Shown: positions 61,330 through 64,000 of the stretch, piece by piece
Position numbering within the stretch: position 1 is the first letter of the stretch
Layout: every line of letters starts with the position of its first letter
Assembly (NCBI GenBank): GCA_010093705.1
Contig: MU006103.1
Coordinates: 615,124 to 679,123 of the forward strand
Reading direction: 5' to 3'
DNA: 64,000 nucleotides
Source: Patellaria atrata CBS 101060
Lineage: Eukaryota; Ascomycota; Dothideomycetes; Patellariales; Patellariaceae
The notes under the pieces: model-generated
Told to the model about the DNA's origin: nothing
Database searches by the model: none
The model's input: the letters and a program-made list of their open reading frames with translations, nothing else
Made by a program: the position numbers and the translations under genes

Positions 61330-62727
61330 ATGGACCGAGAAAAATTTGCTGCTCTTCCACTTGCTACCCAAGCTGCTATGCTTAATGGTCCCGCTATGGA
61401 GCCGCCACCGGGCGTTATACCCAATCTTGACAATCCTCCAAACAAAGATGCCATCGGATATGGTGTTTTTCTTACATGTATCTGTCTCTCGTCAATACTT
61501 GTTGCAATACGCCTTTACGCAAAGATAATCTGTACGAAACTGGTGAAGAAAGAGGATTGTATGGGTATCCTATCTCATCACGATTAATGCGTGTGAAATT
61601 CACTGATTTGTCGTAGATTTGGTTGTCGTAGCATTAGTATAACACCGTCCCTCGAGTGCATCAATTTGGCTTCCTCTAATACTTTATAGGGAGTGTTTGC
61701 CAGCTTTATTTACCTCTCGCTCGAAGCAGTCAAATTTCCTGGAATGTACGTGCATATGTGGGATGTGCGATTGAAAGACCTCTCCAAAATTCTTTATGTG
61801 AGCTTAAGTAGCGTCATTCACAAGGGTAGACAAGCGTTTAATAGGAAGTAGGACCTTAATGCGATCTCAGCTGTTTATGGGATTGCTACCATGATCCTAA
61901 AGGTTGCCATCCTATTACAATGGGTACATACCTTTGTTCCTCGAGGGATTCGTAACTCATTCTTTTGGATATCTCACTTCACGATATGGTTCAACATCAT
62001 ATTCTACACTGCTTGCACGATTGTCGACATTTGGGGATGTACCCCACGCGAGAAGTCCTGGAACCTGATGATCCTTGGTGGAACATGTGTCAACAAGAAT
62101 TCCGTGAGAATTATCACCAGCATCGTCAACTTTATTTCCGATTTCATTATCCTCGTGCTGCCGCAAAAGGTAATCTGGGAATTGCAGATGACGAAAAACA
62201 CTAGGATTGGTGTCTGCTTTGTATTTGCGGTGGGCGTGATGTGAGTGTTTCCGAGAAGTTTACATTTCCCGATTACCTAAATTGACAATTGAATCAGAGC
62301 GACAATTTGTGGGGGGATGCGGATGAGGAGCACGATTACGTACGTCAAGTCTAAGGACCAGACCTATACTGTGTCTACAATGAGCCTCTGGTATACCGCG
62401 GAAATCACATCTGGGTTTTTGGTCTTTTGTATTCCAGCGATTCCTCAAGCGTTGCGCAGCCCTCCTCTGCTTCGCCGATTAGGTTCTTATTTTAAGAAAA
62501 TTAAACGGTCCGGTTCATGGGAGTCAGATACCGGTTTAGGTCGCCAGCTCCCTCCTAGGCAGTCTAGGGAGCTATACGAGCAGCGGACAATAATATACAG
62601 TGTTTTTGAAGACTGTGAGAACAGCACACCAGGTCACAGCGACCAGACAGTTTCTAAAAATGACTTGCACTCCATCCGAACTGACGACCGGGGAAGAGAG
62701 TCTGAGCGCCCAACACGAGAAAAGTAG
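61330..62727 (+). CDS. Rhodopsin-domain integral membrane protein (PTH11-like/SAT4 family)
   Basis: Five exons (61330-61558, 61617-61636, 61690-61797, 61852-62240, 62298-62727) give 391 aa. Exon 2 is only 20 bp and is needed to keep the frame. The N-terminus (PPPGVIPNLDNPPNKD) leads to about seven hydrophobic segments: YGVFLTCICLSSILVAIRLY, LVVVALGVFASFIYL, ILKVAILLQW, FNIIFYTACTIVDIWGC, CVNKNSVRIITSIVNF with IILVLPQKVIW, VCFVFAVGVIATICGG and TAEITSGFLVFCIPAIPQ. This fits the fungal-specific rhodopsin-domain family of plasma-membrane proteins, some of which act as receptors. The C-terminal tail is hydrophilic and charged. Ligand and role are unknown. Confidence 0.85.
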
Positions 62728-62840
62728 AGGGTAATACCAAAGAACGTTTCACGGCACCAAGTTAACGAGGTATATTTTTTAAATACAAGTCGGTCGTTAC
62801 TTCCTTCAAATGGCAATGTGTAGGTTGAGAGATGAGCTGC

Positions 62841-63174
62841 TGTGAGATAAACTGTATCTGCAGGTGCATGGAGTATGTCGCTTGATTATTCTATCTATCC
62901 ACTAAAGGAATTTCTATATATACTGAAGAGCTACGGAGAACACGTATCCAAATCTCCATATATCTAATAGCCGTTGAGATATCTGTTGAGATAGTGGGGT
63001 AAGTTGAGGACGAAACAAATAATTGGTGAAGAGAGACTTTTTCGTGCTCCATGCTACTCCGTGGCTGACATCTGACAGATAACCTTAGTTGACAGATCCA
63101 CCAAAGGACCCATATTTCAACATTACCCCTGGTCGCCAGTAGCACCAATACTCCAACAGCTCCACCATCTAACA
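62841..63174 (-). repeat. Solo LTR, family C, copy 1
   Basis: 334 bp. On the reverse strand it begins TGTTAGATGGTGGAGC and ends TTATCTCACA. The flanking 5-mer GCTGC at 62836-62840 and 63175-63179 is an exact target-site duplication. A TATATATAG promoter-like stretch lies within it. There is no internal retroelement coding region nearby. Confidence 0.85.
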
Positions 63175-63856
63175 GCTGCCATCCTGTCTTAATGTTGGAT
63201 AACGCTGCAGGTCGCATGCGTCTAGAGCTTCTAAAGTAAACCTATGGCATCTCATCCGAGAGCGTCTGATCCTTCAATGCATGCAGCTACAATCTTTAGC
63301 ATAGTTCAATTCTAGTGCCCCGGCGGCAACCATAGGCTTGAGAATACCGCGTCATGGGTGGTGCGGCAATTCTGACAAAGATACTGATCCCAGACAGAAT
63401 GTGATTACCCATGTAGACCGTCACCCTATCGCATCGCAAATTGGAGCTCTGGGGATGAAATCTTGAAATTGTGATACACATATTAACCTCAGCCTCGACT
63501 TTGTTCTCACAGGGGAAAAGGAAGTGGGATGAATGCATACGGCTATCGAAAAGTTCCCGTGCTGCGGTTTTCGTGAGATGACGATTATCATCTTTCTATA
63601 GGGTTATAGGTGTCGCACAGCGTATGATGATTTTGCTGATTAGATTACGCAGTAGAAAGTTAGTTTGGGGGCGATATTCATTCCGGTTTGTCAATTGATC
63701 CAATGCAGTAGGTCAGAAGAAATCATGTAGTACAGATGTTCGTTACTACAAGATGCAGTCAGAAAGAAATCTAAGACAAGAAGTGCGACATGATATACAG
63801 TAAGGGTCTTGTTCGAACCCTCATGTATTTAAACACTCGTTAGAACAGTTGTTAAA

Positions 63857-64000
63857 TGTTAGATGGTGGAGCTATCGGGGTGTTGATTCTTGTGGTAACC
63901 AGGGGTAGTGAGCTAGTCGCTTATACCACCACAATTACGGTATCGTCGTAACCTAGGGTTTCTAAACTAACATAACACTATCTTTTAGTTCTTGTGTTGG
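63857..64000 (+). repeat. LTR start, family C, cut by window end
   Basis: Begins TGTTAGATGGTGGAGC and follows the 62841-63174 element (inverted) for about 60 bp, including ACCAGGGGTA. It then diverges and is truncated by the end of the window. Confidence 0.55.

Larger units (their letters stand above)
62728..64000. other. Window end, LTR-containing intergenic region
   Basis: No gene is supported. The region is made largely of family C LTR sequence (62841-63174 and from 63857). Frames at 62891-63217 and 63296-63538 (reverse) overlap the LTR or lack signatures. Confidence 0.5.

Overview
The window is nuclear DNA of a filamentous ascomycete (Pezizomycotina; Leotiomycetes is my guess, not shown). 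The evidence is many 46-61 bp GT-AG introns with CTAAC/CTGAC-like branch points, fungal secondary-metabolism enzymes, a Zn2Cys6 regulator and scattered solo LTRs. I found no bacterial operons, ribosome binding sites or CRISPR array.

Positions 238-29445 hold a polyketide gene cluster. In order it carries an aldo-keto reductase (-), a DHA14-type MFS transporter (+), an alpha/beta hydrolase (+), a three-repeat Myb regulator (+), a phenol-hydroxylase-like FAD monooxygenase (-), an O-methyltransferase (+), a non-reducing PKS SAT-KS-AT-PT-ACP-ACP-TE (-) and an NRPS-like A-T-R carboxylic acid reductase (+). The likely logic is: the PKS makes an aromatic acid, the A-T-R enzyme reduces it to an aldehyde, and the AKR, monooxygenase and methyltransferase tailor it. 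The motif ACTCCGGTCC, or its 8-bp core, lies in each divergent promoter and before the hydrolase, so a shared regulon is likely. Neither the product nor the pathway could be matched to a known cluster from sequence alone.

Positions 29446-50154 are gene-poor. They hold a ricin-B-like secreted lectin, an MBOAT/wax-synthase-like acyltransferase broken by one in-frame TAG, a small secreted Cys-containing protein, a GH43 glycosidase, a Zn2Cys6 regulator and several solo LTRs. A 7-bp minisatellite with a 100-N assembly gap ends this part.

Positions 50155-64000 mix broken and intact genes. A probable DUF7924-type gene, a TMEM53/DUF829-like gene and a cytochrome P450 all carry frameshifts or stops. 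A 14-TM MFS transporter and a rhodopsin-domain membrane protein look intact. Four solo LTRs in the window keep readable 5-bp target-site duplications (11.7k, 46.0k, 53.9k, 62.8k), and a fifth (35.1k) keeps one with a single mismatch. All exon models were assembled by eye from reading frame, splice consensus and family motifs.
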